DNA of 64,000 bases from Endocalyx cinctus (Eukaryota; Ascomycota; Sordariomycetes; Amphisphaeriales; Apiosporaceae). The notes under the pieces are model-generated. The model saw only the letters and a program-made list of their open reading frames with translations, was not told where the DNA came from and did no database searches. The stretch spans positions 2,928,171 through 2,992,170 of the forward strand of contig BCKC01000002.1 of the NCBI GenBank assembly GCA_001600455.1, given 5' to 3'. Of this stretch, positions 61,399 to 64,000 are shown one piece after another. A program made the translations under genes and the position numbers. Numbering within the stretch: the stretch's first letter is position 1; each line of letters opens with the position of its first letter.

Positions 61399-63288
61399 GA
61401 GAATGGTATCCGTCTGCCTCTGTTTAAGGATACGTATACTACTACACTGCATATTTTTGGCAGGCAGCACACTATGCCCCCGGGGGGAATGTCAGACTGC
61501 ATTGCATTATTGTATTGCCAATGTTTTTATGCTCCAATGTAACTAGGATTTTACTCCTAGTGGGAGAGTATTGGACCGTTAGTAACGGTCTTACCTATCT
61601 TGAGAAGAAAGGAACCACTGCGCCTTACGACCACACTACTGTGGATGTATTACACTACACTGAATAAAGAAGAAAGAAAAAAAAAAAAGAGAAAAGAACC
61701 CTTGTACATTGAAAAGAGCGGAGCGGGTTACTTTCAGGTACAGGATCCCACGAAAAACAGGGGGTTAGGAAGCGCCGAGTGGTCAATCTCGCGACCTTGC
61801 CCAAGATGTCGTCAACCCTTGTTCGTAGCGGAGTCTTCCCAAGGGCAGCAAGGGGTGGTGGAACTCACGCAGTAGCTATTGTCAGATTGTTATCGTTTGG
61901 CTGTTTTGAAGATCTCATACCTATTTTTTACGCACGATGTTACCGTAATCGATATATTTATCATTTTGCTAATTTGAATCTCATCAGATATTACACATAT
62001 CAGCGTCAGTCTAAGATATACAGCATCCTTCTTATTCCCCTTGCGAAGGAAAAGAAAAAATAATCCTAACCTGGTTTTTTTTTTCTTTACTCAGCTAGTA
62101 GAAGGAATTGCAGCCGTTTCACTTTTTGTTCTTCTTCAGCAGAGACGTCTATATCGACCTTGGGATCTTTCTAGGAGATAATTTTATTCGACCTCAGGAA
62201 ACAATCAACATACCCTCGGGACCGTAAAGTTTCGACGCGAATTGTGCATCTTCCCTCCAGCGCCTCCAAACCCCGGCAACAGTACTCTTTTGCGAAACCC
62301 CGAACTAAACCGTCTGCAATAATTCTCTAGTTACGTACGGAGCGATCTATCACTCGGAGAAACACCGTACCTATTCATATTCGTGCAGCTTTGTAGGAGC
62401 ATAATCGAGGTTGTGGCATTGATCGGCGCCCAATCATCATCGAGTGACGGACAGACTACATATACATATTGTTGTTTATGAAATATTTATTTATTTCTTG
62501 CCCACACCCTCTCCGAAGAAACCTCGCGTTTCATGTTCTACCACTCAGCGAAAAAGTTTTAAGGACGGACATTGGTACGCATATCTCACTGTACGCTCAG
62601 TCATAATCACATCCCATAATCGACAAAAGAGGAACAAATATCTGTCGAGGTATTCCCATTGGACTTGAACTGACGATCGCGTGTCTACTCATTGACAGGC
62701 TGAAGAGATCACGGCATTTCACACTGTTTGCTCTGTCGTACCTACATGATTTCAATTATTTTCGTCAATTAACCGGCATACGAATAAAGAGAAAAAAAAA
62801 ACTTATCCACCTGGGGTATAGTACGAGTGGACAAGGTTCTTACCAAAAGAACAAGACCGTATTCCCGAGGAGCCACAAACTATGCTATGCTATTGAGCCC
62901 TTGACACCACCCCTGTCTTCATACCCCTGAAAGTCTTCGCATAACACTCGCAAGGGTAGTTCGACCACTCTTATCGCGCCTCTTTTAATAGTTGGACGTT
63001 TTATATCTACACCGGATTCCCAACCGGTACTCTTCCCGTTACACCAATCCCCGCATATCCTCTCTGTTTTCGGGACATTGCTCTTTATTTTTTTTTCTTC
63101 TAAAGTATTTGTGGTTCGCACCTCCAACACGCGACTCTTAGCCAGCCTCCTAACGACAATTCAAAAGAAATTCAACCGAATACCGGTGACGTATTCTTGA
63201 TATAACTTTAGGCTGAGTCGAGGATTTATTAAAAGATTGGGAACACAGAATTCGTATTTATGGGTTTGACCAAGTTGATACCATCAAT

Positions 63289-64000
63289 ATGTATTCACTA
63301 ACTCCTGCCGTGGCGCGAACCGGTCATGAAAGTCAACAAATGCAGAAGGGCATCCCAGAAGCCTCTTTTTCGAGACCAGGCCACCAGACTCAACACAGCA
63401 TGATCCATCTGCTTGAGCCAGCGATTGATGGTCCTCCATCTCCAGGTCGGATTCGCGCGCTGAGCAACCAGGTAAAACAGGCTGCCAACGCAGAGAAGCA
63501 TCGAAGCCATATGACAACGTCGTCGGGCTCCTCTTCTCTAGTATCTTTAATATCAGATAGGCGCCCATCGTGGGATCGTAGTTTAGACAGCTTGAGCCTA
63601 TCGAGAAACCCATCTACACGCACACGATCTGGGTCACGGGATCGCCCAGACAGCGCCCAAGCACTCGGAAAACCTCTCTTCAGCCGCAAGGGAATACTCC
63701 GTCGTGAAAAGAGCGACCAAAGCACGCTATCGGCTGAAAATATGGTCGATGACAGCAATCCTAATTTGAGGGATTCGAGTTTTATCCAATCTATGTTTAC
63801 GCGAAGAAAGCGTGGGGACTCCGAAGCGTCTTTCAAGAAAGTACAAATTTCACAACCTTTCGACTTCCAACACCTGACACACAGGCAGAGGGAAGACCTT
63901 CCAAATTTGAGGGAAATAAATCGAGCCGAGCTTGTTGACGAATTTTCAACCATGCGACCGAGGAGAACAACTGACGCGTCCTACATGTACTTCGACCAGT
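63289..64000 (+). CDS. CRIB-motif protein, 5' part only (cut by window edge)
   Basis: An open frame from the ATG at 63289 runs 237 codons to the window end without a stop, so its 3' part is missing. The protein is Ser/Arg-rich and probably disordered in its first 180 residues (SRNPSTRTRSGSRDRP, FSRKGILRREKSD). At about residues 192-203 comes ISQPFDFQHLTH, matching the CRIB consensus I-S-x-P-x(2,4)-F-x-H-x-x-H that binds GTP-loaded Cdc42 or Rac; the downstream DLPNLREINRAELVDEFS looks conserved. No kinase domain is visible in the available part, so it is either a fungal CRIB scaffold or the start of a longer effector. The frame is also open for 24 codons upstream of this ATG but has no earlier ATG, so an upstream exon is possible. 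Confidence 0.7.
   Translation, partial: MYSLTPAVARTGHESQQMQKGIPEASFSRPGHQTQHSMIHLLEPAIDGPPSPGRIRALSNQVKQAANAEKHRSHMTTSSGSSSLVSLISDRRPSWDRSLDSLSLSRNPSTRTRSGSRDRPDSAQALGKPLFSRKGILRREKSDQSTLSAENMVDDSNPNLRDSSFIQSMFTRRKRGDSEASFKKVQISQPFDFQHLTHRQREDLPNLREINRAELVDEFSTMRPRRTTDASYMYFDQ

Larger units (their letters stand above)
49097..63288. other. About 14 kb without a supported gene
   Basis: Short open frames occur on both strands, but none is long, has coding-type composition, or shows a family motif. Composition is mixed (roughly 40-45% GC by eye) rather than the extreme AT of RIP-mutated repeats. Contents seen: (TAA)n at 49711-49731, T-rich tracts near 50481-50505 and 51207-51268, a TACTCCGTA at 51545-51553, a GC-richer island at about 52720-53080, (ACG)n at 60613-60630, and an AT hairpin at 61365-61398. 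The left part probably contains the bHLH promoter. Confidence 0.5.

Noticed and set aside
62930..63070. tRNA-like segment on the minus strand (GGGGATTGGTGTAACGG ... ACCGG-TTGGGAAT-CCGGT)
   Set aside because: The D-arm-like part resembles tRNA-Gln, but the anticodon loop has eight bases and no T arm or acceptor partner follows at the right distance. At most a degenerate tRNA fragment.

Overview
The window looks like nuclear DNA of a filamentous ascomycete (Pezizomycotina, probably Sordariomycetes). The genes are split by short introns (about 50-120 nt) with fungal donors (GTAAGT, GTACGT, GTGAGT), CTAAC/CTGAC-like branch sites and NAG acceptors. The families are typically fungal (Zn2Cys6 activator, Dal5-type MFS permease, PMP47/ANT1-type carrier), and two tRNA genes carry introns just after the anticodon. 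Species was not determined. All exon maps were built by hand from splice signals, frame continuity and family motifs.

Layout. 0.7-11.3 kb is a dense housekeeping block: SGF73 (SAGA), a peroxisomal-type carrier, a NOSIP-like RING protein diverging from tafazzin, and the YEATS protein TAF14. A gene-free gap of about 3.9 kb follows. 15.2-30.7 kb holds a Zn2Cys6 transcription factor, a GC-rich protein that may be a 2-oxoglutarate/Fe(II) dioxygenase of TET/JBP type, a small Q-rich protein, tRNA-Thr(TGT), an alpha/beta hydrolase, an F-box-like protein and cytosolic asparaginyl-tRNA synthetase. 31.6-49.1 kb holds an MFS permease, tRNA-Arg(ACG), the SNF2-type remodeller STH1, WDR70, a NIPA-type membrane protein and an SREBP-like bHLH factor. 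From 49.1 to 63.3 kb (about 14 kb) I find no convincing gene. The last 0.7 kb is the 5' part of a CRIB-motif protein cut by the window edge.

How the genes relate. There is no operon-like or cluster logic and no biosynthetic core enzyme; most genes are independent housekeeping loci. Several act on chromatin or transcription (SGF73, TAF14, STH1, WDR70, a Zn2Cys6 and a bHLH factor), but their proximity is probably chance. Two pairs are divergent and may share promoters: NOSIP/TAZ1 and WDR70/NIPA. The two tRNAs each have a Pol III T-run terminator.

Best leads for something new: the dioxygenase-like gene with its unresolved 5' reading frame, the 14-kb gene-poor tract beside the SREBP-like bHLH gene, a dispersed intergenic 9-mer (TACTCCGTA), and a 19-nt microexon that carries the catalytic histidine of tafazzin. 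I saw no clear mobile element, CRISPR array or defence system.
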